Notes: generated by a model from the letters alone, not told the origin. A DNA stretch of 64,000 bases from Curtobacterium sp. MCSS17_015 (GCF_003234265.2 NZ_CP126256.1:930001-994000); one strand, 5' to 3'; shown: positions 1 to 10,489, numbered from the stretch's first letter. Numbers and translations: made by a program.

Positions 1-1349
1 TCCGCGTCGATCGCGACGATGTCGCCGGTGCGGAACCAGCCGTCGGGGGTGAAGACCTCGTCGGTGGCGTCCGCCTTGCCCCAGTAGCCGCTGAACACCT
101 GTGGCCCACGGACCTGCAGCTCGCCGGACTCATCGGTGCCGAGGACCTTCGTCGGGTCGTCGGGGTCCACCACGCGGCACTCGGTCGACGGCAGCGGGAG
201 GCCGATCGCGCCGAGGCGTCGCGCGTCGGACACCGGGTTCGCCATGAGCACGGGAGAGCACTCGGACAGGCCGTACCCCTCGACCAGGAACCCGCCGGTC
301 CGGGCCTCCCACGGCTCGATGACGTCCTTCGACAGCGGCATGGCACCGGAGATGCCGATGTCGATGCCCTGCAGCGACACCCCGGCGGAGTCGGCGGCGT
401 GCTGCAGTCGGGCGTAGATCGGGGGCACGGCGGGCAGGAACGTCGGCGGACGCTTCTTGATCGCGGCCAGGACGAGCGCGGGGTCGAACGCCGGGAAGAG
501 CACGAGTCGGCCGGCGATGCTCATCGCGAAGGTGAGGCAGAGCGTCAGGCCGTACGCGTGGAACATCGGCAGGACGGCGTGCACGACGCTGCCGTCGCCG
601 GCGCTGATCTGCGGGATCCACGCCCGCGCCTGTGCGGCGTTCGCGAGCAGGTTGCGGTGGGTCAGGACGGCGCCCTTCGGGGTGCCCGTGGTGCCCGAGG
701 TGTACTGGATGAGGGCGACGTCGTCGGTCTCGGGGCGCGGGTGCCGCTTCGACAGCTTCCGGGCGGACACGAGGTCGTCCCAGCGGGTCGTGCCGCTCAC
801 CGTGGTGGTGAGCTTCGCCCGGGACTCGCGGGCCTTCGCGACCGGCAGCGAGAGTGCGAGCCGGGTGCTCCGCGGCATCGCCCGGGTCAGGTCGACCGAG
901 ACGATCGCGTCGAGGGCGACGTCCTTCGGGAAGTCCTGCAGCGTCGCCACCGATTTGTCCCACGCGATCGCCACCCGGGCGCCGTGGTCCTCGAACTGGT
1001 GCCGGAGTTCGCGCGGCGTGTAGAGCGGGTTGTGCTCGACGACGATCGCCCCGAGCCGCAGGACCGCGTAGAACGCGACCACGTGCTGCGGGCAGTTCGG
1101 CAACACCAGGGCCACGCGGTCGCCCTTCGTGACGCCGAGCTTCCGCAGGCCGTTCGCCGCACGGGCGATCTGCTCGTCGAGTTCGGCGTACGTCGTCGTC
1201 CGCTTGAAGAACTCCAGCGCCACCGCCTTCGGGAAGCGTTCTGCCGACTGCTCGACCAGGTCCGGCAGGGACCCCGTCATCGGCTCGATGTCGTTCGGGA
1301 CCCCTGAGGCGTACGAGGCAAGCCAGGGACGAGGCGTGTCGATGCTCAC
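1..1349 (-). CDS. Long-chain fatty-acid--CoA ligase (3' end beyond window)
   Basis: An ATP-dependent acyl-CoA synthetase of the ANL superfamily, which activates fatty acids through an acyl-adenylate. I translated about 449 residues from a GTG at 1349. The protein opens VSIDTPRPWLASYASGVP and contains the AMP-binding P-loop YTSGTTGTPKG, then EGYGLSECSP and GWFRTGDI, the usual order of A3, A5 and A7 motifs. The frame runs off position 1, so the C-terminal lid domain with the catalytic lysine is not visible. The start has no Shine-Dalgarno; a TAGGTT box ends 7 nt before the GTG, which suggests a leaderless transcript. It is divergent from the oxygenase-like gene. The fold is clear; chain-length preference is inferred from similarity of FadD-type sequences. 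Confidence 0.92.
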   Translation of the reverse strand, partial: MSIDTPRPWLASYASGVPNDIEPMTGSLPDLVEQSAERFPKAVALEFFKRTTTYAELDEQIARAANGLRKLGVTKGDRVALVLPNCPQHVVAFYAVLRLGAIVVEHNPLYTPRELRHQFEDHGARVAIAWDKSVATLQDFPKDVALDAIVSVDLTRAMPRSTRLALSLPVAKARESRAKLTTTVSGTTRWDDLVSARKLSKRHPRPETDDVALIQYTSGTTGTPKGAVLTHRNLLANAAQARAWIPQISAGDGSVVHAVLPMFHAYGLTLCLTFAMSIAGRLVLFPAFDPALVLAAIKKRPPTFLPAVPPIYARLQHAADSAGVSLQGIDIGISGAMPLSKDVIEPWEARTGGFLVEGYGLSECSPVLMANPVSDARRLGAIGLPLPSTECRVVDPDDPTKVLGTDESGELQVRGPQVFSGYWGKADATDEVFTPDGWFRTGDIVAIDA

Positions 1350-1362
1350 GCCGTCCAACCTA
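1350..1362 (-). promoter_or_regulatory. -10 box of leaderless acyl-CoA ligase promoter
   Basis: TAGGTT at 1362-1357 on the minus strand ends 7 nt before the GTG start at 1349. No Shine-Dalgarno is present in that gap. I see no convincing -35. Confidence 0.5.
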
Positions 1363-1444
1363 GCGGGCGGATCCGAGCCGTTGTCAGGCGCCTTCCGTGG
1401 CCGAGGTCAGGGCTCGCTGTCAGGGGCCCGACGGACCATGGAGC

Positions 1445-2386
1445 ATGTCGTTCGTCACCGATGCGTTCCGCACCCGTCTGCAGGCCACGTTCACGGGCAG
1501 CACCTCCGGCACCAGCCCCGAGTGGGTCGACGACCTCGAGCAGGGGACCGACGCCGGGTTCTTCGGCCCCGGGTCGGCCACGTGGTCGGTGCACGGCGGC
1601 AACCAGACCATCGTCGCCGGCGTGCGCGCGCTGCTCGTCCAGGCGCTGCACCCGGGTGCCCTGGCGGGTGTGGCCGACCACTCCCGCTACCGAGAGGACC
1701 CGTTCGGGCGGCTCGCCGGCACGATCCGCTGGATCTACACGGTCACGCACGGCGACACCGCGACGGCCAGGGCGGGGAGCGAGTGGGTGCTCCGGCTGCA
1801 CGAACGCGTGCGGGGGCAGTACGTCGACGGGCACGGGATCGGCCGACCGTACACGGCGAACGACCCCGACCTGGCGCGCTGGGTGCACCTGGCGTTCACG
1901 GACGCCTTCCTCCGGACCGCGCAGCGCTGGGGTGAGCCCATCCCCGGCGGTGCCGACGCGTACGTCCGCGAGTGGGCGATCGCCGGGCGACTCATGCGCG
2001 TCGAGGACGCTCCGGAGACCGAAGCCGCACTCCGGGCGCAGATGGACGGCTACCTCGACCGCGGGGAGCTCGCCGTGACGCCCCGGACCCGCGAGGTCCT
2101 CCGCTTCATCAAGAACCCGCCGCTCGCGCAGATGCTCCGGCCCGGGTACCGCGCCATCTACCAGGGCGCGGTGTCCACCCTCGACCCGCGGCACCGGTCG
2201 CTCCTCGGCGTCCGCACGCCGTCGATCGGCCCGGTCGAACTGCCGGTCGACCGGGCCACGGGACTCGTCCTCGGCGGCATCAGCAGCGTGCTCGGCGCCC
2301 AGACGGGCAGCGAGCGCGCTGCACTGGCCCGCATCGCGCGGCTCGAGCGTGAGGCCACGGGAGAGCAGGGCATCGGCGCGGCCTGA
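1445..2386 (+). CDS. Oxygenase MpaB family protein (DUF2236)
   Basis: About 313 residues related to the DUF2236/MpaB family, which includes haem-dependent oxygenases such as latex-clearing protein and the fungal MpaB. The N-terminal part has FGPGSATWSVHG followed by a helix with ALLVQALHPGALAGV, the family's typical start, and then R-x-x-x-T-x-x-W-I-Y around DPFGRLAGTIRWIYTVT. I chose the ATG at 1445 (MSFVTDAF) over one 48 nt upstream because homologous sequence begins there. The family places a conserved histidine in the LHPG and VTHGD segments, both present. No signal peptide is seen. The substrate is unknown, and many members are only annotated as domain-containing proteins. Confidence 0.8.
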   Translation: MSFVTDAFRTRLQATFTGSTSGTSPEWVDDLEQGTDAGFFGPGSATWSVHGGNQTIVAGVRALLVQALHPGALAGVADHSRYREDPFGRLAGTIRWIYTVTHGDTATARAGSEWVLRLHERVRGQYVDGHGIGRPYTANDPDLARWVHLAFTDAFLRTAQRWGEPIPGGADAYVREWAIAGRLMRVEDAPETEAALRAQMDGYLDRGELAVTPRTREVLRFIKNPPLAQMLRPGYRAIYQGAVSTLDPRHRSLLGVRTPSIGPVELPVDRATGLVLGGISSVLGAQTGSERAALARIARLEREATGEQGIGAA

Positions 2387-2433
2387 GGCTCTCGTCGGCC
2401 GCCGGAGCACGGACGCCAGGCCCGGTGTCGGCT

Positions 2434-2464
2434 GGCCCGGGCCTGCCGCCGCCGTTCCCGGGCC
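2434..2464. terminator. Possible bidirectional terminator
   Basis: GGCCCGGG (2434-2441) pairs with CCCGGGCC (2457-2464) around a 15-nt loop, between the convergent oxygenase-like gene and the aldo/keto reductase. There is no T-run, as is usual in this genome. Confidence 0.4.
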
Positions 2465-2528
2465 GACGCCTGCGCGACGGTCCCGGCGTGCCGGTGCGGA
2501 GCCTCGTGCCCGAGGGGACGACGCCGCG

Positions 2529-3527
2529 TCAGAAGCCGGACGGCACCCGCGGCGTGTACGCCTGCTCGAGTCGCGCGACCTCGTCCTCGGTCAGGGTGAT
2601 CGCGGTGGCCGCGACCGCGTCGTCGATGTGGTGCTCCTTCGTCGCGCCGATGATCGGCGCGGAGACCGCGGGCTTGCCGGCGACCCACGCCAGGGCGATC
2701 TGCGCCATGCTGGCACCGCGCTCCTCGGCGACCTGACCGACGGCGTCCACGATCGCACGGTTCGCGTCCTCGTCCTGGCGGTACAGGGTCTTGCCGAACT
2801 CGTCCGTGTCGGCACGTGAGCCGGACCCCTGCGCGTCCCATGGTCGGGTGACCTTGCCGCGGGCGAGCGGGCTCCACGGGATCACACCGACACCCGTGTG
2901 CGCGCAGAACGGGTGCATCTCGCGCTCCTCCTCGCGTTCGAGCAGGTTGTACTGGTCCTGCATCGCGACGAACTGCGTCCACCCGTGCCGCTCGGCGACG
3001 TGCTGCATCTCGGCGAACTGCCACGCCCACATGCTCGACGCACCGATGTAGCGCGCCTTGCCGGACTTGACGACGTCGTGCAGTGCCTCCATCGTCTCCT
3101 CGACCGGGGTGGCCGGGTCGAACCGGTGGATCTGGTAGAGGTCGACGTAGTCCGTGCCCAGGCGGGTCAGCGACGCGTCGATCTCGTGCATGATCGCCGC
3201 ACGCGACAACCCCGCGCCGTTCCGGCCGGGGCGCATGCGGTTGAAGACCTTCGTGAAGACCTGGACCTCCTCGCGCGGGGCGAGTTCCTTGAGGAGCGTC
3301 CCGGTGATCTCCTCGCTGCTGCCCGCGGAGTAGACGTTCGCGGTGTCGAACGTCGTGATGCCGGACTCGAAGGCGCGGCGGACGAAGGGGCGGGCGTCGT
3401 CGAGGCCGACGCTCCAGGCATGCGAGCCCTCGGCCGGGTCGCCGTAGGACATCATCCCGAGGATCACACTCGAGATCTCGAGGCCGGTGCTGCCGAGGCG
3501 GGTGGTGGGGACGGTCGTGTCGGACAT
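2529..3527 (-). CDS. Aldo/keto reductase
   Basis: A 332-residue NADPH-dependent reductase with a TIM-barrel AKR fold. The catalytic tetrad is visible: Asp61 and Tyr66 in FDTANVY, Lys93 in FTKVF and His134 in YQIHRFDP. The cofactor-binding C-terminal segment APIIGATKEHHIDDA is intact. Its sequence style (GMMSYGD near the N-terminus, WSPLARGK, TPRVPSGF at the end) resembles the YajO/alcohol-type AKR subgroup. A GGAAGGA Shine-Dalgarno precedes the ATG at 3527. The DinB-like gene lies 33 nt upstream on the same strand, so the two may be cotranscribed. The physiological aldehyde or ketone substrate cannot be told from sequence. Confidence 0.9.
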   Translation of the reverse strand: MSDTTVPTTRLGSTGLEISSVILGMMSYGDPAEGSHAWSVGLDDARPFVRRAFESGITTFDTANVYSAGSSEEITGTLLKELAPREEVQVFTKVFNRMRPGRNGAGLSRAAIMHEIDASLTRLGTDYVDLYQIHRFDPATPVEETMEALHDVVKSGKARYIGASSMWAWQFAEMQHVAERHGWTQFVAMQDQYNLLEREEEREMHPFCAHTGVGVIPWSPLARGKVTRPWDAQGSGSRADTDEFGKTLYRQDEDANRAIVDAVGQVAEERGASMAQIALAWVAGKPAVSAPIIGATKEHHIDDAVAATAITLTEDEVARLEQAYTPRVPSGF

Positions 3528-3560
3528 ACGGGGTCCTTCCGTGACGTGTGTGGTGCGGCG

Positions 3561-4127
3561 TCAGGCGTCGGTACGGGCGTCGCGCCCGGTCACCGCGAGG
3601 AGCTTCACCTGCAGCGGAGCATCGTCGTCTACCTGCACTGGTGCCGCGTACAGGCCGGTCGCGGCGAGCGACTGGATCTGCGGCTCGAAGTGGGTCCACA
3701 CCGCCTCGACGAGCTCGCCCGGCAGGTGCTCGTCGCTGCCGGTGGCCCGGGCGAGGTCCCAGGTGTGGATCGCGATGTCGCTCGTCTGCTCGACGAGGTA
3801 CTCGCCGGCGCTCACCACGTCGGTCGACAGGTGAACCGGGGTGTCCTGCGGTGCCTGGTGCCAGGCCTCGATCGCGGCGCTCGAGTGCCGCTGCCACTCG
3901 GCCACGAGGTCGTCGCCGATCGGCTCGAGGTCCGCAGCGGCCTGCTCGTGGTCGCACCCCGTCAGCAGCTTCGGGATCCACCGCTGCTCGTCCACCACGT
4001 GGGCGACGAGGTCGCGGGTGGTCCACTCAGAGTCGGGGGTGGGCGCGTCCCAGTCGGTGACGGCGGCGACGCGGCGGCCGAACTCCGCGGCCGCGAGGGT
4101 CTGCAGGGCGATCCAGTCGGTGGGCAT
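3561..4127 (-). CDS. DinB/mycothiol-dependent isomerase-like (TIGR03086 family) protein
   Basis: A 188-residue four-helix-bundle protein of the DinB/MDMPI superfamily. Members bind a metal through three histidines and often act in thiol (mycothiol) chemistry. The family start is recognisable (MPTDWIALQTLAAAEFGRRVAAV), then WTTRDLVAHVVDEQRWIP with one metal-ligand-type His, and SDIAIHTWDLARATG with another. I chose the ATG at 4127 because AGGAGT lies 7 nt upstream; an upstream ATG at 4172 lacks such a site. It sits just upstream of the aldo/keto reductase. No substrate can be assigned. Confidence 0.8.
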   Translation of the reverse strand: MPTDWIALQTLAAAEFGRRVAAVTDWDAPTPDSEWTTRDLVAHVVDEQRWIPKLLTGCDHEQAAADLEPIGDDLVAEWQRHSSAAIEAWHQAPQDTPVHLSTDVVSAGEYLVEQTSDIAIHTWDLARATGSDEHLPGELVEAVWTHFEPQIQSLAATGLYAAPVQVDDDAPLQVKLLAVTGRDARTDA

Positions 4128-4331
4128 CGTGATGACTCCTGTTCGGCCGTTGTCCAGCGGTGCTGCGTGCAACTCCCGGGCTGCGGGGAGGATTCCCGCG
4201 GGCGGCTCGGGCGCGGTCCACGCTACCGCTCGTCGTGGTCCGCTCGGGGTCGGCGCGTCCTGGGTCCGAACGGTGCGTCGGGGGACTGTGCGGGCCCTCC
4301 GGGCTGCCCGCGCGTCCGAGCCCGGACAGCA

Positions 4332-4364
4332 CGGAGCCCCGACGCCGAGGGCGCCGGGGCTCCG
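4332..4364 (-). terminator. Terminator of the YceI gene
   Basis: A perfect 10-bp stem, CGGAGCCCCG at 4332-4341 and CGGGGCTCCG at 4355-4364, with a 13-nt loop. It lies just downstream of the YceI stop codon. The rest of the 251-nt gap between the DinB-like start and the YceI end shows no reading frame I would defend. Confidence 0.6.
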
Positions 4365-4378
4365 TGTCGGGGGAGGGG

Positions 4379-4939
4379 TCAGGCCGCCTGGAGGACGAAC
4401 TGGACGTCGAGGTTGATGGTGACGTCGTTGCCGAGCGTGAAGCCGCCGGCCTCGAGGGCCGCGTTCCAGTTCACGCCGAACTCGGTGCGGTCGATCTTGG
4501 TGGTCGCCTCGGCGCCGAGCTTGACCTGGCCGTAGCCGTCGGTGGTGACGCCGCCGAACTCGGTCTTCAGGGTGACGGGCTTGGTGACGCCGCGCAGCGA
4601 GAGCTCGCCGTCGATGAGCATGTCGTCGCCGTCCTCGCGGATGCCGGTCGAGCGGAAGGTCATGTGCGGGTGCTCCTCGGTGAGGAAGAAGTCACCGGTG
4701 GCCAGGTGCTGGTCGCGCTGCGGCTGGTTGGTGTTGATGCTCGAGACGTCGATCGAGGCCTCGAGGGTGGTGTCGAGGGGGTTCTCGGCGGTGACGAGCG
4801 TCGCGTCGAACTGCTCGAACTTGCCCTTGACCTTGCTGATCGCGAGGTGGCGGACCGAGAAGCTGACCTCGGAGTGGGTCGGGTCGAGCTTCCAGGTGCC
4901 GGTGACGTAGCCGGGGATGGCGGAGGCGGTGAGAGCCAT
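4379..4939 (-). CDS. YceI family protein
   Basis: A 186-residue lipocalin-like beta-barrel of the YceI family, whose members bind isoprenoid-type lipids. The family signature TWKLDPTHSEVSFSVRHLAISKVKGKF begins near residue 10, followed by FRSTGIREDG and LSLRGVTKPVTL. The C-terminal segment DRTEFGVNWNAALEAGGFTLGNDV is typical. There is no signal peptide, so this version is probably cytoplasmic, as in many actinobacteria. The ATG at 4939 has GAAGGA 6 nt upstream, which decides it over an ATG 111 nt further up. It is divergent from an aldo/keto reductase. Often linked to stress, but its ligand is unknown. Confidence 0.93.
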   Translation of the reverse strand: MALTASAIPGYVTGTWKLDPTHSEVSFSVRHLAISKVKGKFEQFDATLVTAENPLDTTLEASIDVSSINTNQPQRDQHLATGDFFLTEEHPHMTFRSTGIREDGDDMLIDGELSLRGVTKPVTLKTEFGGVTTDGYGQVKLGAEATTKIDRTEFGVNWNAALEAGGFTLGNDVTINLDVQFVLQAA

Positions 4940-5110
4940 GGTGTGTCCTTCTTCGAGCGGTGAGTGCTGGGGCGGACGCGATGGTGCATGCGCCTGCATC
5001 GAACCTGATGGTAGCCCATTCTGCACGCGTTTGGTTGAAGCGTCAACCATTGTTCACCGGGTCGTCGACCCGGGTACTGCCGAGACCCCTCACGGGAGCG
5101 CTCACTCCAG

Positions 5111-5123
5111 TAGCGTCGCACCC
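5111..5123 (+). promoter_or_regulatory. -10 box of leaderless aldo/keto reductase promoter
   Basis: TAGCGT (5111-5116) ends 7 nt before the ATG at 5124, with no Shine-Dalgarno between. Confidence 0.5.
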
Positions 5124-6128
5124 ATGGAATTCAGGTACCTGGGCAACTCCGGACTCAAGATCTCCGAGATCACCTACGGCAACTGGCTGACGCACGGCTC
5201 GCAGGTCGAGAACGACGTCGCCACCCAGTGCGTCCGGGCAGCGCTCGACGCCGGCATCACCACGTTCGACACCGCGGACACCTACGCCAACACGGCCGCT
5301 GAGACCGTCCTCGGCGAAGCGCTCAAGGGTGAGCGTCGGCAGTCGCTCGAGGTCTTCACGAAGGTGTACTGGCCGACCGGGCCGAAGGGGCACAACGACG
5401 TCGGCCTCAGCCGCAAGCACATCATGGAGTCGATCAACGGCTCGCTCGAGCGTCTGCAGACCGACTACGTCGACCTGTACCAGGCGCACCGCTACGACTA
5501 CGAGACCCCGCTGGAAGAGACGATGCAGGCCTTCGCCGACGTCGTCCGCCAGGGCAAGGCGCTCTACATCGGCGTCAGCGAGTGGAACGCCGAGCAGATC
5601 CGCGCGGGTGCTGCACTCGCGAAGGAGCTCGGCTTCCGGCTCATCTCGAACCAGCCGCAGTACTCCATGCTCTGGCGTGTCATCGAGGGCGAGGTCGTCC
5701 CCGCCTCGAAGCAGCTCGGGCTGTCGCAGATCGTCTGGTCGCCGATCGCGCAGGGCGTCCTCACCGGCAAGTACAAGCCGGGTCAGCCGCTGCCCGAGGG
5801 CTCCCGCGCCACGGACGAGAAGGGCGGCGCGGACATGATCAAGCGGTTCATGCGCGACGAGGTCCTCGAGGCCGTCCAGCGCCTGCAGCCCGTCGCCGAC
5901 CAGGCCGGCCTGACGCTCGCCCAGCTCGCCATCGCGTGGACGCTGCAGAACGAGAACGTCGCCTCGGCCATCGTCGGCGCATCCCGTCCGGAGCAGGTCA
6001 CCGACAACGTCAAGGCCGCCGGCGTGGAGCTCGATGCTGACGCCCTCGCAGCCATCGACGAGGCGCTCGGGGACATCCCGGAGCGCGACGCCTCGAAGAG
6101 CGTCAGCCCCGCGTCGCGCCCCGCGTAG
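5124..6128 (+). CDS. Aldo/keto reductase, Kv-beta/YghZ-like
   Basis: A 334-residue NADPH-dependent reductase of the group that includes voltage-gated potassium channel beta subunits and YghZ. The catalytic residues are Asp49 and Tyr54 in FDTADTY, Lys80 in FTKVYWP and His122 in YQAHRYD. The cofactor-binding segment AIVGASRPEQVTDNV is present near the C-terminus. The start at 5124 is the only sensible ATG, since MEFRYLGNSGLKISE is the canonical N-terminus. It ends before a strong hairpin shared with convergent treZ. Substrate unknown; members of this group reduce methylglyoxal and other reactive aldehydes. Confidence 0.93.
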   Translation: MEFRYLGNSGLKISEITYGNWLTHGSQVENDVATQCVRAALDAGITTFDTADTYANTAAETVLGEALKGERRQSLEVFTKVYWPTGPKGHNDVGLSRKHIMESINGSLERLQTDYVDLYQAHRYDYETPLEETMQAFADVVRQGKALYIGVSEWNAEQIRAGAALAKELGFRLISNQPQYSMLWRVIEGEVVPASKQLGLSQIVWSPIAQGVLTGKYKPGQPLPEGSRATDEKGGADMIKRFMRDEVLEAVQRLQPVADQAGLTLAQLAIAWTLQNENVASAIVGASRPEQVTDNVKAAGVELDADALAAIDEALGDIPERDASKSVSPASRPA

Positions 6129-6163
6129 TCGCGGGCCCGTCCGCGCGGACGCCCCCGACGGCA

Positions 6164-6203
6164 GACGGGAGGCCCGGTACCGACTGGTACCGGGCCTCCC
6201 GTC
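6164..6203. terminator. Strong bidirectional terminator hairpin
   Basis: A perfect 18-bp stem (6164-6181 with 6186-6203) closed by a GACT tetraloop, between the convergent aldo/keto reductase and treZ. It contains the CGGGAGGCCCGG core that recurs elsewhere in the window. Confidence 0.85.
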
Positions 6204-6225
6204 CGTCTGTCGGTGACGTGTGCCG

Positions 6226-7980
6226 TCAGCGCACCACGACCAGTCCGCGACCGCCGAAGCGGACGCCGTCCGTGTCGAAATCGGCGTCACCGAAACTGAA
6301 GAGCACCTCGCCCGTGGCGCCGACGAGCGGGACCTCGGCCGCACCGTCGGACAGGTTCACGACCACGTGCACCGGTGCCGCGGTCGGCCCGAGGAGCCCC
6401 CGGGTGAGCACGAGCCAGCGCTCGTCCTCGCTGAACCGGACGGCGTTCGCCTCGTACCGGTGGTCGATGAAGGCCTCGTCGGTCCGGCGGAGGGCGACGA
6501 GCACGCGGTAGGCGTTGAGGATCCGGGCGCCACGCTCCGACTCGGCGTCGGCCCAGACGAGCTTCGAGTTCGTGAACGTCGTCGGGTCCTGCGGGTCCGG
6601 GACCGTCGACTCGTCCCAGCCGTGCTCCGCGAACTCCTTGATGCGACCCTCGGCCGTCACCTTGCCGAGCTCGGGCTCCGGGTGCGACGTGAAGAACTGC
6701 CACGGGGTCGTCGCGGCGAACTCCTCGCCCATGAACAGCATCGGCGTGAACGGGCCGAGCAGGGTCAGGGCCGCCGCGATGACGAGCCCCTCGTCCGACA
6801 CCGTCGCGGCCAGGCGGTCACCGGCTGCCCGGTTGCCGATCTGGTCGTGGTTCTGGTTCGCGACGACGAGCGCCGTGGTGGGGGAGGTGCCCCGGTCGAT
6901 CGGACGACCGTGCCGCTTGCCCCGGAACGAGGACCACGTGCCGTCGTGGAAGAACCCCTGGTCGAGGACCTTCGCCAGCGCCGTCAGGGGAGCGAAGTCG
7001 GCGTAGTAGCCGTTCGTCTCGCCCGTGACGGCGACGTGCACGGCGTGGTGGAAGTCATCCGACCACTGCCCGGCGAGCCCGTAGCCCGCGGCCTCGCGCG
7101 GACGGAACATGACCGGGTCGTTGAGGTCCGACTCCGCGATGAGCGAGAGCGGCTTGCCCGTGAACGCCGAGTACGCGTCGGTCTCGCTCGCCATCTCCGC
7201 CAGGATGTGCGGTCGCGTGGTGTCGCGGATGGCGTGCACGGCGTCGAGCCGGAGCCCGTCGACGTGGTGGTCGCGGAACCACATGCGCACGTTGTCCAGG
7301 ACGTACCGGCGCACCTCGGGGTGCTCGACGTTGACGGAGTCGCCCCACGTGTTCGCCAGGCCCTGCACCAGGTACGGACCGTACAGCGGCAGGTAGTTGC
7401 CGCTCGGGCCGAGGTGGTTGTACACGACGTCCTGGATGACCCCGAGACCGAGCGCGTGCGCCCGGTCGACGAAGCGGTCGTAGGCGTCCGGGCCGCCGTA
7501 CGGCGCGTGCACCGCGTACCAGGCGACACCGTCGTAGCCCCAGTTCCACTCGCCGTTGACGCCGTTCACCGGCAGGAGCTCGACGAACTCCACGCCGAGC
7601 TCGACGAGGTGCTCGAGCTTGGCGGCGGCGGCGTCGAGGGTGCCCTCGGGGGTGAAGGTGCCGACATGCATCTCGTAGACGACCCCACCGCGGGCCGGGC
7701 GACCGGTCCAGGCGTCGTCGGTCCAGGCGAAGCGGGCGGGGTCGACGACCTCGGACGGGCCGTGCACGCCCTCGGGCTGGAACCGGCTGCGCGGGTCGGG
7801 ACGGACGGCGTCGTCGTCGCCGATGCGGAAGCCGTAGCGAGCGCCGACGACGGGGACGACCTCGTCGGTGGTCCACCAGTCGTCGTCACCGCGCGTCAAC
7901 GGGTACTCGGTCCCGTCGACGACGAGGCGGACGTTCTCGGGCTCGGGGGCCCAGACGCCGTAGCGGTCAGGACTGGTCAT
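6226..7980 (-). CDS. treZ: Malto-oligosyltrehalose trehalohydrolase
   Basis: A GH13 enzyme (EC 3.2.1.141) that releases trehalose from the end of maltooligosyltrehalose, the last step of the TreY/TreZ route. The 584 residues are the normal length. An N-terminal CBM48-like domain ([16 protein letters not shown]) is followed by the barrel: Asp246 ([10 protein letters not shown]) is the nucleophile, Glu283 (LIAESD) the acid/base, and Asp379 (NQNHDQIG) the third carboxylate. It is last in the glgX-treY-treZ operon, and its ATG overlaps the treY stop as ATGA, so translation is probably coupled. It ends at a strong shared terminator. Confidence 0.96.
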   Translation of the reverse strand: MTSPDRYGVWAPEPENVRLVVDGTEYPLTRGDDDWWTTDEVVPVVGARYGFRIGDDDAVRPDPRSRFQPEGVHGPSEVVDPARFAWTDDAWTGRPARGGVVYEMHVGTFTPEGTLDAAAAKLEHLVELGVEFVELLPVNGVNGEWNWGYDGVAWYAVHAPYGGPDAYDRFVDRAHALGLGVIQDVVYNHLGPSGNYLPLYGPYLVQGLANTWGDSVNVEHPEVRRYVLDNVRMWFRDHHVDGLRLDAVHAIRDTTRPHILAEMASETDAYSAFTGKPLSLIAESDLNDPVMFRPREAAGYGLAGQWSDDFHHAVHVAVTGETNGYYADFAPLTALAKVLDQGFFHDGTWSSFRGKRHGRPIDRGTSPTTALVVANQNHDQIGNRAAGDRLAATVSDEGLVIAAALTLLGPFTPMLFMGEEFAATTPWQFFTSHPEPELGKVTAEGRIKEFAEHGWDESTVPDPQDPTTFTNSKLVWADAESERGARILNAYRVLVALRRTDEAFIDHRYEANAVRFSEDERWLVLTRGLLGPTAAPVHVVVNLSDGAAEVPLVGATGEVLFSFGDADFDTDGVRFGGRGLVVVR

Positions 7981-10489
7981 GCGTGACCCTCCAGGATCTC
8001 GACCTCGGCCTGCGCGTCGGTCTCGGTGTCATCGGTGGTGGTGCTGGTGGTCGTGCCGGCGCTGGCGCCGGTGCCGGCGTGCCGGGCGTCCTCGGCGCCG
8101 AGGGCCGCGTCGTGCCCGGCGCCGTCGACGACGTCGGCCGGGACGAGGAGCGCGACCGGGAAGTCGGTGAGCAGCTCGTCGAGCAGCAGGTCGCGGTCGG
8201 CCGGGAAACGCCTGCCGGTCAACAGGTCGACGCGCTCGACGGGGACGACGTGCAGCAGGGTGTCCGCCCAGCCGCCGACGGCCGCCAGACCGAGCGGCAA
8301 CCGGGTGGCGACCGTCACGGCACCGCCACGGTCGAACGCGACCACGTGGTCGGCCGCCGTGCCCGTGGCGTCGAGCGGGACGTACCGGGTGAAGAGCTCC
8401 GGGTGGTCTCGGCGGAGGCGGAGCGCCCGACTCGTGACCAGGGTCTTCGCGGCGGCGTCGAGGTCGATGCCGGGCAGGGCGTCGGGGCCGTCGTGGTCCG
8501 CACCGTCGAGCGTGGCGAGGACCCGCCGACGCTCGGCGTAGTCCACCGGACGACGGTTGTCGGGGTCGACGAGGGAGCGGTCCCACGCCTCGGTGCCCTG
8601 GTAGACGTCGGGGACGCCGGGCGCGGTCAGGTGCAGGATCTTCGCGCCGAGGCCGTTCGACCAGCCCGCCGCGGTGACCCGCTCGTCGAGGGCGTCCAGC
8701 TCGGCGACCACGGCCGGATCGTCGAACGACGCGTCGACCAGTGCGTGCATCTGCTGCTCGAACGCCTCGTCCGGCTCGGTCCACGTCGTGCTGTCGCCGG
8801 CTTCGCGCGAGGCCTTCTCGGCGTAGGCGTGCAGACGCTCGCGAGAGGCCGGGCGGGCGCCGACGATCGCCTGCCAGAGCAGGTTCGCGAACACGCCGTC
8901 CTCGAGCGGGGCGAGGGCGTTCAGCCGGTCGAACGTCGCCGTCCACTCCTCGCCGAGTTCAGCGAGGACCGCGATGCGGGCGCGGGTGTCCTCGCTTCGC
9001 TTCGTGTCGTGCGTGGTGAGCGTGGTCATGGCGAGCGGCCAGCTGGCCAGGCGCTCGCGCTGGGCCGCGTGGAACTCGTCGAGGGTGACCGCGAAGACGC
9101 TCGGGTCGCCGCCGACCTCGCTCAGCGAGGACAGGCGGGAGGTCCGGTAGAACGCGGTGTCCTCGACGCCCTTCGCCATCACCATGCCGCTGGTCTGCTG
9201 CAGGCGGATCGCGGCGGCGTCGTCCCCGTCGCACAGCGCAGGCGCGATGCGGTCGATGACGTCGGCGAGGTCCGGACGGGACTCTGCGGCGACCTCGAGC
9301 GCCTCGATGAGGTGGTGGATGCCCTCCGGCAGGTAGGTCCGGTAGACCTCGAAGCTCGCCACGACCTCGGCGACGGCGTCGACGATCCGCTCCTCGTCCA
9401 GCGGCGCACCGTCGGCCTGCACGACCGGGTCGACGACGAGCAGGCGGGCGAGACGACGGACCTCGCTGTTGAGGATGCCGTCGGCGATGCCGCGGCGCGT
9501 GCCGCGGGTCAGGTCCTGCCAGGCCACGTGCGCACCGCGGAGACGGTCCTCGAGCGCGGTGAGGGGGGCCTCACCCGCGGGGTCGACGAACACGCGGTCG
9601 ATGTACCCGAGCGCGTCGTAGCCGGTCGTGCCGTCGACGGGCCACGACGAGGGCAGGAGTTCCCCGGGCTCGAGGATCTTCTCGACGAGCGTGTAGGCGC
9701 CGCCGGTCAGGTCAGCGAGGTCGTCGAGGTAGCCGGCCGGGTCGGTCAGACCGTCCGGGTGGTCGATGCGCAGACCGTCGACGAGGCCGTCCCGGAACCA
9801 GGAGCCGATCACGCCGTGCGAGGCGGCGAACACCTCGGGCTCCTCGACGCGGATCGCCGCGAGGGTGTTCACCGCGAAGAACCGGCGGTAGTTGAGCTCC
9901 GAGTCGGCACGCTTCCAGTGCACGAACTCGTAGTGCTGCCGCGCGTGCACGGTCTCGACGTCGTCGCCGTCGTGCACGGTCCCGGGAGCGGTCGGGTACG
10001 CGGTCTCGCCGACGAGCAGGCGGGGCGCGCCGTCAGCGTCGCCGGTGTCGAGCGTGACGCCGTCGAGCAGTCGGTCGTCGAGCACCGGGATGCGGATGCG
10101 TCCGCCGCGGGCCGCCCAGTCGACGTCGAACGCCGACGCCAGCGGGGACTCCTGGCCGTGCTCGAGGAGCGACCACCACCACGGGTTCACCGCGGGCGTG
10201 GCCACACCGACGTGGTTCGGCACGACGTCGACCAGGACACCGAGGCCCGCCGCGTGTGCGGCCTCGGCCAGCGCCCGGAGGGCGTCGTCGCCACCGCGTT
10301 CGGTGTCGACGTGCGTGTGGTCGACGACGTCGTACCCGTGGCCGGAGCCCGGCTCGGCCTGCAGGACGGGGGAGAGGTACAGCCAGTCGGCGCCGAGGTC
10401 CCGGACGTAGTCCACGACGTCGCGGGCGGCGTCGAGGTCGAAGTCGGCCGTGACCTGGAGGCGGTAGGTGGAGGTCGGGTTGCGGCGGG

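Noticed and set aside
130..963. Minus-strand frame of 277 codons
   Set aside because: Arg/Pro/His-rich shadow; the true acyl-CoA ligase frame on the same strand is different and starts at GTG 1349.
2158..4026. A 622-codon minus-strand frame
   Set aside because: It spans two recognised genes and a gap in the wrong frame.
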